25,342 nucleotides of DNA from Bacteroidota bacterium. Its GTDB lineage: Bacteria > Bacteroidota > Bacteroidia > Chitinophagales > Chitinophagaceae. The stretch's first letter is position 1. The number at the start of each line of letters is the position of its first letter. The stretch is taken from positions 1-25,342 of the forward strand of contig JAKAJX010000233.1 in assembly GCA_021824855.1 (NCBI GenBank), read 5' to 3'. Shown here piece after piece: positions 1-7,457 of the stretch. Under the pieces are notes generated by a model. That model worked only from the letters and a program-made list of their open reading frames with translations, was not told the DNA's origin and ran no database searches. The position numbers were made by a program, and so were the translations under genes.

Positions 1-219
1 CGTTACAACATTTAAAAGTTCCATATCCTCAAAGCCTTTTATAAAGTTATTTTTTATCGAGTAACTAATTATTCCATAGCTATTGTCTTGGAGATTTTTG
101 TCTTTGCAAAGTTGTTCGTATAAATGAATAGCAAAAGAAGTTTTACCAACTTTTGGCTTTCCGGAAATGATATAAAGTTTTCCTTTTTTTAATTCATTGA
201 ATAGTTGTGAATTGGGCAT
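1..219 (-). CDS. P-loop ATPase, DnaB/RecA-like, 3' part outside window
   Basis: An open frame of 73 codons starts at ATG 219-217 and runs off the left edge of the window, so only the N-terminal part is visible. It contains a Walker A loop, SGKPKVGKTSF (about residues 19-29), after a hydrophobic LYII strand and before an amphipathic helix. This spacing resembles the RecA-fold ATPases of the DnaB or KaiC type, where the loop is followed by a strand ending near 'YSI' (here ISYSIKNN, about residues 51-58). The nucleotide-binding role is well supported; whether it is a replicative-helicase-like protein or another mobile-element ATPase cannot be decided without the rest. It lies 54 nt downstream of a 48-codon gene on the same strand, with a strong hairpin between them. 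Confidence 0.6.
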   Translation of the reverse strand, partial: MPNSQLFNELKKGKLYIISGKPKVGKTSFAIHLYEQLCKDKNLQDNSYGIISYSIKNNFIKGFEDMELLNVVT

Positions 220-236
220 ACTACAATTGTTTTAAA

Positions 237-267
237 AACCTGCACATCGTTTTTCAATGTGCAGGTT
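237..267 (-). terminator. Rho-independent terminator or attenuator hairpin
   Basis: A perfect 11-bp inverted repeat, AACCTGCACAT (237-247) and ATGTGCAGGTT (257-267), encloses a 9-nt loop. On the minus strand the right arm is followed by a T-rich run (GGTTTTTAAAA). It sits 7 nt after the stop of the 48-aa gene and 17 nt before the start of the P-loop gene, so it probably ends the former's transcript or attenuates the latter. Confidence 0.7.
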
Positions 268-273
268 AAGGGT

Positions 274-420
274 TTAAAACCAATCAAGAATATGTTTTAT
301 CAATCTTGACACTTTTTGCCAAACGTGATTTCCTCCGTTTGAACATGATGATGTTGGTGGAAAAGAAGCTGATGTTGTTTGCTTTCCACATTTCGAACAT
401 TGATACTTTGAAAATGCCAT
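274..420 (-). CDS. small Cys-rich (zinc-ribbon-like) protein, 48 aa
   Basis: This is a 48-codon frame from ATG 420-418 to TAA 276-274. It begins MAFSKYQCSKCGKQTTSASF, giving a CxxCG knuckle at residues 8-12, followed by an isolated Cys at about residue 26 and an HVW at about 32-34. A CxxCGK start of this kind is typical of tiny zinc-ribbon proteins, but the second CxxC needed for a complete ribbon is absent, so metal binding is uncertain. It is followed at once by a perfect terminator hairpin, which supports it being a real transcription unit. The function is unknown. It may be cargo of the accessory array to its right. Confidence 0.5.
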   Translation of the reverse strand: MAFSKYQCSKCGKQTTSASFPPTSSCSNGGNHVWQKVSRLIKHILDWF

Positions 421-544
421 AAGAATTTGTTTTTGCCTACTCTTTCAAAATGCAGTTTTCGGCATCGCTGGTGTGTTCAACGGGAGAAAGCGAAAGTTGT
501 CAAGAAAAATTCACCTTGGTGCTTGCAACCAAACGCAGTGCCAC

Positions 545-600
545 GAAATTGCACACAACGGTTTGGGGCTTTGTTTTCGTTTTGGAATTTGAAAATATGC
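545..600. repeat. array site A, single recognisable arm
   Basis: The stretch CGAAATTGCACACAACGG followed by TTTGGGGCTT (544-571) matches the left arm of site D (CGAAATGGTTGCATATAACG then GTTTCGGGCTT, 2501-2530) with few differences, including the CGAAAT outside the core. I cannot find the matching right arm before the gene at 632, so this site is either degenerate or a half site. The rest of the spacer at 421-631 shows no gene I can support. It does contain a small palindrome, CAGTTCGGAACTG, near 600-612. Confidence 0.45.
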
Positions 601-631
601 AGTTCGGAACTGCTGTAAAATTAAAATACAA

Positions 632-1168
632 ATGATGAAAAAACTTACAAATGTTGATAGCAATTCGTCTACTGGAACTGGTGTTGATAGCAGTAATTTA
701 GTTGAGGATTATTCCGTCAGCCAAAATGGAACAAAACCCAATGTTGTAGGCAGCCAAAATCATCCACTCGATAAGCTGATTACTTTAAATGATTTTGTTG
801 ATAATATAAAAGATTATGTAGCCGAAAGTCAAAGTACAGAACGTGGTTTAAGATTAATTTTTGATTACAATGATTTTTTAAACCAACCAATAAAAGAAGA
901 AATGTTTACTGCGGAAAATCCATTATTTGAAGGGTTTAGAAATATTATGCAAAGCGAAGCATTAAAGAATCAAATTAAAAAGTCGTTTCAAAAATGCAAT
1001 AACGATAGTTTTTCTGTGTGTGTTTATAGAACCATTGAAGAACCCGAAATAAGCAAAAGAACTACTTACGTTACTTCTTTTCACTTGAAAACTGTCAATG
1101 ATTTAATAGGCAAAATTGCAGGGTACAATTCATTCAATGAGCAATTTGGATGGCGTGAGGTGTCTTAA
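632..1168 (+). CDS. hypothetical protein, 178 aa, array cargo
   Basis: The frame runs from ATG 632 (a second ATG follows immediately) to TAA 1166-1168. I do not recognise the family. The first 45 or so residues are polar and low in complexity (rich in Ser, Thr, Asn, Gly, Val), so probably disordered; residues 46-178 have ordinary globular composition with alternating helices and strands and no signal peptide or membrane segment. A Cys pair lies near residues 123-131. The stop codon is only 2 nt from the outer core of array site B (1171). It is the only cargo gene in the array on the plus strand; the neighbouring cargo genes are all on the minus strand. No Shine-Dalgarno sequence is visible, as is usual in Bacteroidota. 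The function cannot be inferred. Confidence 0.6.
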   Translation: MMKKLTNVDSNSSTGTGVDSSNLVEDYSVSQNGTKPNVVGSQNHPLDKLITLNDFVDNIKDYVAESQSTERGLRLIFDYNDFLNQPIKEEMFTAENPLFEGFRNIMQSEALKNQIKKSFQKCNNDSFSVCVYRTIEEPEISKRTTYVTSFHLKTVNDLIGKIAGYNSFNEQFGWREVS

Positions 1169-1170
1169 TT

Positions 1171-1384
1171 GGTTGCCTACAACGTTAAGGGCTTTAAGCA
1201 GTTGGGGCAAGCCCATCCGTCAAGCCCGGCTTACTGCCGCTGAACTAAGTTACAAAAGTTGAGGATATATTTTACAGACCAGCCAAGTTGGGTCGCGCTG
1301 GAACCAATGCCTGGATATTTGCTGCAGATGAAAGACGCTATTCTATCGCCACAATTGCTGAAAGCCGCATGTTAGCAGCATACC
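1171..1384. repeat. array site B, attC-like imperfect inverted repeat
   Basis: The left arm GGTTGCCTACAACG (1171-1184), followed by TTAAGGGCTTTAAGCAG, pairs imperfectly with the right arm GCTGAAAGCC...GTTAGCAGCATACC (1358-1384). The site is 214 bp, almost the same as site C (215 bp), and shares with it an internal block CCGTCAAGCCYGGC then ACTGYCGCTGA (about 1219-1245 here, 1873-1899 in C). The outer core GTTAGCAGCATACC is nearly the reverse complement of the outer core of site C (GGTTGCTGCTAAC). The two therefore close the unit that carries the VOC gene. Confidence 0.6.
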
Positions 1385-1412
1385 GTTTTTTTGTCGGTCG
1401 TCAAAATGTTGG

Positions 1413-1763
1413 TTATACGCTTTGTCCAAAAGTTAGCAAATTGCTGTCTGGGTCAAGCAACGCAAACTCTTTTTGTCCCCAAGGTTTTGTCTGTAATGGT
1501 GCGTTTGAGTGGATGTTTATATTGTTGTCTAAAAGCGATTGATACAAATTGTCAATGTCATTTGTTCGGATATAAACTTGTCCGTAATTTTCTTTCGGGT
1601 CAAGTTCTTTGAACTCAAAAAAATGAATTTCAATATTGTCTTTTTTTATCAATAAATAATCTCCATAGTCCGAAATTTCCGCAAACCCTAATTTGTTTAT
1701 GTAAAATGCTTTTGTTGCGTTTTTATCCCGCATCGGCAATTTTGGATTTATGTCTGTCAGCAT
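1413..1763 (-). CDS. VOC-family protein, bleomycin-resistance/glyoxalase-like
   Basis: At 116 aa this is the usual size of small VOC (vicinal oxygen chelate) proteins that bind bleomycin-type drugs. The fold signature is clear: an N-terminal strand INPKLPMRD, then ATKAFYINKLGF (the conserved helix-YxxxLGF element, about residues 16-27), a second half beginning at GQVYIRTNDIDNLYQSL (about 61-77), and a C-terminal KEFALLDPDSNLLTF (about 98-112) that matches the family's F.v.DPdGn.l.f ending. Members either bind and sequester a drug or carry out metal-dependent chemistry; the substrate cannot be told from sequence. It lies alone between array sites B and C, in a 467-bp unit (1371-1837) whose ends are near-complementary, which is what a single-gene cassette looks like. 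Confidence 0.8.
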   Translation of the reverse strand: MLTDINPKLPMRDKNATKAFYINKLGFAEISDYGDYLLIKKDNIEIHFFEFKELDPKENYGQVYIRTNDIDNLYQSLLDNNINIHSNAPLQTKPWGQKEFALLDPDSNLLTFGQSV

Positions 1764-1824
1764 ATTTTTGAGTTTTTTCGTAAATACAGATTTATTGTCT
1801 CAATCGTTAGTTGCTGTCGTGTAC

Positions 1825-2039
1825 GGTTGCTGCTAACGTTCCCGCATTGCCGAAGTGCGGGCAATAGCGTTCCGTCAAGCCTGGCCAAACTGTCGCTGAT
1901 TTTTCAATTACAGTTTACATGTAAGAACTACCGTTCAATATTGTTCCGTCAGGTTGGAACTACAGTCAAATTAATAACCGGCTGTTGAAAAACATTTTCC
2001 GTCTGCCCGTATTTTTGCAATGCATTGTTATGTGCAACC
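1825..2039. repeat. array site C, attC-like imperfect inverted repeat
   Basis: The outer arms are GGTTGCTGCTAAC (1825-1837) and GTTATGTGCAACC (2027-2039). Moving inward, the left arm carries CATTGCCGAAGTGCGGGCA (1845-1863) and the right arm carries its counterpart TGCCCGTATTTTTGCAATG (2004-2022). The arms thus pair over about 40 nt with mismatches and extrahelical bases, leaving a central segment of about 140 nt. Central sequence is shared with site B. Together with site B it accounts for most of the gene-free stretch 1764-2068. Confidence 0.65.
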
Positions 2040-2068
2040 ATATTATAAGGTCGTTACGTTTGCTTCAA

Positions 2069-2459
2069 TAAAAAAGCTCCATTGTATTTTGTATTTCGTG
2101 TCGCCCGACTATTGCCGACTGAGAAACAAGAGTATCGGAGTGGGCTACGCTTCATTCCAGACGCTTCGATAAGAAAAGTTCAATTGTGTTCTGTATTTCA
2201 TATCGCCCGACTATTGCCGACTGAAAAACAAGAGTATCGGAGTGGGCTACGCTTCATTCCAGACGCTTCGATAAGAAAAGTTCAATTGTGTTCTGTATTT
2301 CATATCGCCCAACTGTCGCCGACTGAGAAACAAGAGTATCGGAGTGGGCTACGCTTCATTCCAGACGCTTCGATAAGAAAAGTCCAATTGTGTTCTGTAT
2401 TTCATATCGCCCGACTATTGCCGACTGAGAAACAAGAGTATCGGAGTGGGCTACGCTAA
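2069..2459. repeat. 102-bp tandem repeat, about 3.8 copies
   Basis: Copies begin with TCGCCC at 2101, 2203, 2305 and 2407, exactly 102 bp apart, preceded by a diverged partial copy from about 2069 and ending partway through the fourth copy at GGGCTACGCT (2459). The copies differ at only a few positions. Because 102 is a multiple of three, a frame stays open through the array (34-residue repeats containing TEKQEYRSGLR), but it has only a TTG start and no homology I recognise. I therefore treat it as non-coding. It fills most of the unit between sites C and D. Confidence 0.85.
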
Positions 2460-2506
2460 GGTTTTCTGTTTTGTTTGTCCACCAAGCTTATAACGGAGTT
2501 CGAAAT

Positions 2507-2646
2507 GGTTGCATATAACGGTTTCGGGCTTGGCGAAGGTGGCGATTTTCACCACAAATGTTTATTAAATGTACTACTGTTTGTTTACCCACAAAACTGT
2601 CATAGAAGCACTGAACCGCCACTTTTGCCAAACCCGTGTTACAGGC
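2507..2646. repeat. array site D, attC-like imperfect inverted repeat
   Basis: The left arm is GGTTGCATATAACG, GTTTCGGGCTTGGCG, AAGGTGGCG (2507-2544). The right arm is CGCCACTTTTGCCAAACC, CGTGTTACAGGC (2617-2646). The arms pair as TAAC...CGGG.TTGGC..AA.GTGGCG with extra bases on the left strand, leaving a variable centre of about 72 nt. The site is 140 bp, close to the upper size range known for integron attC sites. Its right outer core GTTACAGGC (2638-2646) is exactly the reverse complement of GCCTGTAAC at 10710-10718. Its left outer core matches the outer core of site C with one difference. Confidence 0.65.
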
Positions 2647-2880
2647 TGGCGTTCGTGTCGTCTGTGTCTCGCAACCCTTGTCAATGTTGAGATTTGCAAC
2701 CAACTGTCCGAATGTTTTTGTGTCGGATTGTGTGATAGCGTTTTTAAAATTTTTAGAAGGGAAGGAGATTTTTAATTTTTTCTTTTCAGCGTTGGGCAGG
2801 CATACTCTTTTGCAAGCTTCGGACTGTGTGTCGGCTTGTGGGGCTTGCAAATGTGTATGACTGCGAAGGGTTGGCATTTT
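2636..2880. repeat. left inverted arm of the 8-kb defence unit
   Basis: From the core GTGTTACAGGC (2636-2646) this arm runs to the stop codon of the Res gene. Blocks recur in inverted orientation at 10450-10720: the 11-bp core, a GCAACC..TTG.CAAT block (2671-2685), TTTGCAACC (2693-2701), GTTTTTAAAATTTTT (2740-2754) and a 20-base T-rich block beginning ATTTTTAATTTTTT (2768-2787). Near its inner end is a hairpin: CATAC (2801-2805) and TTTGCAAGC (2809-2817) pair with GCTTGCAAA (2843-2851) and GTATG (2855-2859), with a TCT/TGT internal loop. No gene is supported between 2460 and 2880. Confidence 0.7.
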
Positions 2881-5442
2881 CTATTCGTTTAATGTGCTTT
2901 CTAATGTTGTCTTAAATTCATTTTCGTTTGCATAGTTGTAGAACGGAACGGCTGTTATTAAATAAGTGTCAGTATGTATTTTAATGGTTTTTTGTTCTTC
3001 TCGAATCTCTTTCAAAAAGTCCTCTTTCCATTTGTCGTGAGCAACCAAATGAGCACCCTTAGGCTCAATGAAAACTTGATAAGTCAATTCCTTATCTTTT
3101 TTCTGCTTGCAGAATAAAATAAAGTCAGGTTCAAAAGCTCGTCCGAGTTTGTCAATGATTTTAATTTCTCTTTCGTTTCGGATTAGATAGATGTCTTTGA
3201 ATTTTTGTCCTAAACTTTCAAAGCGTCTGGAGAACATTGCTACAAAAGCTTTTTCTTCACTTGTTCCGTAGTTTGCATTGTAAACGTACCAAGGTTCATT
3301 TGCTACAAGCGTTTCTTGTCCGTCTGCTCTTTCGCTGTCTTTGTAAACTTTGATTTCCTTGTCTTTGAAAACCTTGTGAACATATTCTTTAATGTAGTCC
3401 GAACCTTCAAATTCTGTAAGGTTAGATTTTATTTCCGATTCAATACTTTGTAAAACACCTTGAATTGAAAGTAAATAATCGTTATTTGTTATGTCTCCGA
3501 GTCGTGATTTTGAACCATTAAATGTAATTTCCAAACTTCCTAAATAATCGGTGCTGTCAATGAAGTTTGAAAGTGAACCAACATTTGGAAAATACCTTTC
3601 TAAATTGTCGAAGTAGAAGAATGGATTTTGTGCCAAAGCAAAGCGAACAATATGTTTTGGAATTGCTGAAAGTTTGATGTCTTTACTTTCTATTTTATCT
3701 TTTATATTTTCTTCTTCTGTACTGAAAACGCCCGACATTCTGCCAATTCCCGAAGATAGGGTGTAAGAGAAGTTTCGTTTTGAAACTCCGAAGTCAGCAA
3801 AAGATTTTACATTGTCGTAACTTTTCTCAACTTTTTTATTGAACACAACTTGACCTGTTTTATAAAATTCGGTTTCCTTAAAATCTAATTTCAAGGTAAG
3901 TTGTTTTGTAACTAATTTATCTTCGTCCTCATAAATTCCAGATTCAACAAGTGCTTTCTTCAATTCTGAAATATATCGGCTATCCTCTTTTGTATGGTAA
4001 TAAAGCTCTTCCAGTATTTTTAAATCATTGGCTTGGTCATCATCATATTTTCTTGTGTATTTATCTTGACCTTCCTCTAAGGTAAATGGAAAATATCTTG
4101 CCCCTCTACCAATTAATTGGGCTTCTGAAAGTGTTGTTGCACCAATGGTTGTGTTTGTTCCTCCTGTGTTTTGTCCTTCGTATAAACGAACAATATCAAA
4201 CAAATTCAAAACGTCCCAACCTTCGTTTAATTTTTGAACCGCAAAAACGGCACGGATTGGGTTGTTTTCATCTTCCAATGTGTTTAAAAGCAATTGGTTC
4301 TTTTCAGCTTCTTCATCATTATTGGCACTGATGCAATTTTCAAAGCGGAAATTCGATTTTATTCTTCTTGAAATTTCGGCTGAAGTAATATTTATTGAAT
4401 CAAAGAAGTTGAACGCTTTTTGAACTACCGAAACTGTTGCTGTATTTCTTATTTGGTCAACCAATTGGGCAGACATTGAGTCAATTAGATTATGAAAGTT
4501 TACTTTGTTCTGTTCGGATTCTTTGATTGTTTTTTTTGCCTTGAATAGAATTACTGGTTTTAAATTGATATTGTTTACAGTTGCCAACTCTTGACGATAC
4601 AAGTTTAAAATCAATGCTTGTATGATGCGTTCTTGCTCGTCATACAAAGACCTTACAAGATTGATTTCTTTGGAATATTTGTCAATTCGGAATTGTGCAA
4701 GGTCGTATTTGAAAATTACTTTGTCTTGATACTTTTTTAAAATTTCGGCATTGTCATAGTCAAGTGTAGCAGTAAATTCTAAAAGTATGTTGTCGAAGTT
4801 CTGTTTTAGAATTTCTATTACAGTTCCTTCCCAACTGCCAAATAATTCTCCGTTGTTTTTTGTTGCTGAACTCAAATGATGGGCTTCGTCAGCAATAAGC
4901 ACCATTTTTTTGTCCTTAAAATCTTCGTAAGTAACGCTGTTTTCTTTGGTATTATTTAAGTCAATATGAAGTTGCTGTATAGTTGTGAATTTGATATTGA
5001 TATTTTTATCATCAGCACTTTCAAAGGTGTCAGTTTCCTTTATGTAAACTTCTTTGCCGTCAATTACAATTTTGTCGTTGAACAAATATTTTGAAGCCTG
5101 TGGATTCAAAAAGTTGTCTTTTGTTTTCTTGATAATGTTGTTTGAGTTCACAAAAAATAAAAAGTTCCGAAAACCTTTTTCATACAAGTAAAGCATCAAG
5201 CCAGCCATTACTAAAGTCTTTCCGCTTCCTGTTGCCATATTATACAACAAGTGAAAAGGCTTTTTTGGTTTGCCGTCAAATTCTTCTGTGTGGCATAAAA
5301 TGTAACGCTGAAACGATTCTATTTGATAAGGTCTCTGACCAAAACCAGGTTTTAGATTATCTGATATGTAATTAGGAACAGGAACACGGGCAATTTCTCT
5401 TTTACCAAACTCCTGCACCAATGTATCGTGTAAAAAACTCAT
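2881..5442 (-). CDS. res: type III restriction enzyme, Res helicase-nuclease subunit
   Basis: This 853-aa protein has the full set of superfamily 2 motor motifs followed by a nuclease. Walker A is ATGSGKT (70-76), the DEAH box is at 185-188, motif III is FTATLD (223-228), then NEGWDV (406-411) and motif VI QLIGRGAR (442-449). At the C terminus is a PD-(D/E)XK nuclease site: PD at 772-773, then EPK at 793-795. Res subunits of type III systems translocate or switch along DNA with ATP and cut near unmodified sites, always in complex with Mod. It is the last gene of the operon, starting 5 nt after the Mod stop, so the two are almost certainly co-translated. Length and motif order are normal, and no lesion is visible. 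The stop codon touches the left inverted arm of the unit. Confidence 0.92.
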   Translation of the reverse strand: MSFLHDTLVQEFGKREIARVPVPNYISDNLKPGFGQRPYQIESFQRYILCHTEEFDGKPKKPFHLLYNMATGSGKTLVMAGLMLYLYEKGFRNFLFFVNSNNIIKKTKDNFLNPQASKYLFNDKIVIDGKEVYIKETDTFESADDKNINIKFTTIQQLHIDLNNTKENSVTYEDFKDKKMVLIADEAHHLSSATKNNGELFGSWEGTVIEILKQNFDNILLEFTATLDYDNAEILKKYQDKVIFKYDLAQFRIDKYSKEINLVRSLYDEQERIIQALILNLYRQELATVNNINLKPVILFKAKKTIKESEQNKVNFHNLIDSMSAQLVDQIRNTATVSVVQKAFNFFDSINITSAEISRRIKSNFRFENCISANNDEEAEKNQLLLNTLEDENNPIRAVFAVQKLNEGWDVLNLFDIVRLYEGQNTGGTNTTIGATTLSEAQLIGRGARYFPFTLEEGQDKYTRKYDDDQANDLKILEELYYHTKEDSRYISELKKALVESGIYEDEDKLVTKQLTLKLDFKETEFYKTGQVVFNKKVEKSYDNVKSFADFGVSKRNFSYTLSSGIGRMSGVFSTEEENIKDKIESKDIKLSAIPKHIVRFALAQNPFFYFDNLERYFPNVGSLSNFIDSTDYLGSLEITFNGSKSRLGDITNNDYLLSIQGVLQSIESEIKSNLTEFEGSDYIKEYVHKVFKDKEIKVYKDSERADGQETLVANEPWYVYNANYGTSEEKAFVAMFSRRFESLGQKFKDIYLIRNEREIKIIDKLGRAFEPDFILFCKQKKDKELTYQVFIEPKGAHLVAHDKWKEDFLKEIREEQKTIKIHTDTYLITAVPFYNYANENEFKTTLESTLNE

Positions 5443-5447
5443 TGTGC

Positions 5448-7436
5448 TTATTTTTTAAGTTGGTAAAAATCTTGAGTTACTTTCTTTTCTTCGGCTGAAA
5501 CTGCGAAGTCCTTATCATTCAATGAAGAAAGATTTACATACAATTGGTTCTTGTCTAACAACTCAACCAAATGTTGTTTTTGCTCCTCTAAATTCAATGC
5601 TTTAAAATCTTCAATATGTGCTTCTTGCTTTTGCAAATCAACATTGTAGTTGAGGAAAGATTTTGTTTTCATATCTTCCCAAATTTTCAATATTGCTTTT
5701 GTGTCTTTTGCAGATTCAATTTGTTCAATAAAAGTTTGATTAGATTTTTTTAGTTCAAAGTAAACAAATTCACCACCACCTTTCCAGTTCACCGCTTTTG
5801 AAATTCCAGTTGCGTCACCTGCGATTACATTTTTCATTCTTGTAACGCTGTCATTATCTCCGTAGTTTAATTGTTCTAAACCAATGTATTGTCGTTTAAG
5901 TTTATGTGCTGCGGCAGTTGTAGTTCCGCTTCCTAAATGATAATCAAGCACAATGTCATTTTCATTTGTCGCTAATTCAATTATTTGTTTGATGAGTTTT
6001 TCTGGCTTTTTACCATTCTTTAATTTAACTCCGCCTTCATTTGCAATGCCAGCCCAAGAAATATGATTCCAAAAATCGGTCAACAGTTCTGTTACTTCCA
6101 TTTTGCCATCAAGTTCTTGCATTTTATTTGAATAAAAAGCTAATGCACCACCTTTATACAAATACATTGTGCTTCCATCTTCTCTTTGATATTCAATTAC
6201 CTTTTCTTCATTTTTCGATTTTGTCATTAAATCTTTTAGTTTTTCTGTCGGCTTATGAGGGTCACGGACACTAACTACATTTGAAGCATTTTTATAAGCA
6301 AAATCTTCTATCATAACTTTTACGATGCTACTCCATAAATCACCGTATTTTTTCTTTGCTTCGGCTTCGCTTGCAAATCCAGCATCACTAATTACCTTTT
6401 CTTTTAAAGGTGTAAACTTCCATTTACTAACATTATCGTCTTTATCTAAATAGAGATTGTAGTTTGCGTTGTAACTTACAGGAACATAACCCTTCTTAAA
6501 CTCAAACTTGGATTTGTTTTTTGTGTAAAAAAGAATATACTCCGTAACATCAATTGGTCCCGGATTTACAGTTTTAAAACCTGCGGGAGAAGCCGTTTTT
6601 ATAGCTATAACTTGAACTTTATTTTCTTTTCCAAAAACCTCATCTAATAGAACATTAAGATAACCTAATTGATGATGGTCTATGTGAACATAGATTGCAC
6701 CTTTGTCGCTTAATAGTGTAAGTGCTGCCTGAAGTCTATTTCGCATAAATGTCAACCAAGTAGATTGGTTGAATGAATCATTGTATTTGAAAGCATCACT
6801 TCCAGTATTGTATGGAGGGTCTATGTAAATCAGTTTTACTTGTCCAGCAAACTCCTCTTTTAAAGAATGAAGTGCTAACAGATTATTTCCTTTTATAATT
6901 AGGTTGTCTGTAATTATTCCCTTTTCGTTGCGGTTAAATTTGCCGAGTGGTTTTTCTCCTTTGTCGGTATAGCGAATTGTATTTGTAAAAACCTTTGGTT
7001 CTAACAGTTGGGTTATTTCGTCTTGTGCAAGGGTTTCATTAAAAAATATTTCTTCCCTTTTATCTTCTTCACGGCTTTGTCCACCTTCTAAAACGCAGTC
7101 TTTAAATGGCCAAACTAACGCAACTTCGTTGCGTTGCTTTAAATATTTTCCATCAATGTTTAAACCAACTTTGTTTTTGTATGCAGTGTAGCTATCATTC
7201 AAATAATTCTTTTGCTCCAAAAACTGCACAAATAAAGATTGGTTGAAAACCAAAACACCTTTGATGTCAAGAAAGAACTTTGCTTTTAGTTCCTTGTCGT
7301 CAAGCAACAAGCCAATAAGTTCAGCATCATAATTCTGTGCTTTATTTATTACAACCCATTTCTTTAACTCTCCGCTGTCAGTAACGTAGTTGGGTTCTTT
7401 TTTCAGTTGCTTTTCAAGTGTTTCGTATAATTTCAT
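5448..7436 (-). CDS. mod: type III DNA adenine methyltransferase, Mod subunit
   Basis: This 662-aa beta-class amino-methyltransferase has its catalytic motif IV, DPPYNTG (206-212), ahead of the AdoMet-binding motif I, LDYHLGSGTT (497-506). The roughly 280 residues between them hold the target-recognition region, which sets the recognised sequence and is not predictable here. Motif I is usually D.F.GSGTT; a His replaces the usual Phe, so binding is probably intact but this is worth noting. Mod methylates the host sites and gives specificity to the Res subunit encoded 5 nt downstream. It starts 21 nt after the ATPase gene. A DFWN (454-457) and a KPEKLI element (478-483) before motif I are typical of Mod proteins. 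Confidence 0.92.
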   Translation of the reverse strand: MKLYETLEKQLKKEPNYVTDSGELKKWVVINKAQNYDAELIGLLLDDKELKAKFFLDIKGVLVFNQSLFVQFLEQKNYLNDSYTAYKNKVGLNIDGKYLKQRNEVALVWPFKDCVLEGGQSREEDKREEIFFNETLAQDEITQLLEPKVFTNTIRYTDKGEKPLGKFNRNEKGIITDNLIIKGNNLLALHSLKEEFAGQVKLIYIDPPYNTGSDAFKYNDSFNQSTWLTFMRNRLQAALTLLSDKGAIYVHIDHHQLGYLNVLLDEVFGKENKVQVIAIKTASPAGFKTVNPGPIDVTEYILFYTKNKSKFEFKKGYVPVSYNANYNLYLDKDDNVSKWKFTPLKEKVISDAGFASEAEAKKKYGDLWSSIVKVMIEDFAYKNASNVVSVRDPHKPTEKLKDLMTKSKNEEKVIEYQREDGSTMYLYKGGALAFYSNKMQELDGKMEVTELLTDFWNHISWAGIANEGGVKLKNGKKPEKLIKQIIELATNENDIVLDYHLGSGTTTAAAHKLKRQYIGLEQLNYGDNDSVTRMKNVIAGDATGISKAVNWKGGGEFVYFELKKSNQTFIEQIESAKDTKAILKIWEDMKTKSFLNYNVDLQKQEAHIEDFKALNLEEQKQHLVELLDKNQLYVNLSSLNDKDFAVSAEEKKVTQDFYQLKK

Positions 7437-7457
7437 TTCTTTTTATTTGTCATTTGT

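Noticed and set aside
1288..1612. Plus-strand frames overlapping site B and the VOC gene
   Set aside because: They are antisense to a clear VOC gene and overlap the repeat site; no domain is visible.
2082..2459. 125-codon frame through the 102-bp tandem repeats as a repeat protein
   Set aside because: It needs a TTG start and stays open mainly because the repeat length is a multiple of three; no homology recognised.
2027..2519. CRISPR array interpretation of the repeats at 2069-2459
   Set aside because: The 102-bp units are near-identical throughout, with no short-repeat and unique-spacer alternation and no cas genes nearby.
2488..2877. 129-codon minus-strand open frame across site D and the left arm
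   Set aside because: It crosses the folded repeat structures, has no recognisable domain, and its composition follows the repeats; treated as a chance frame.
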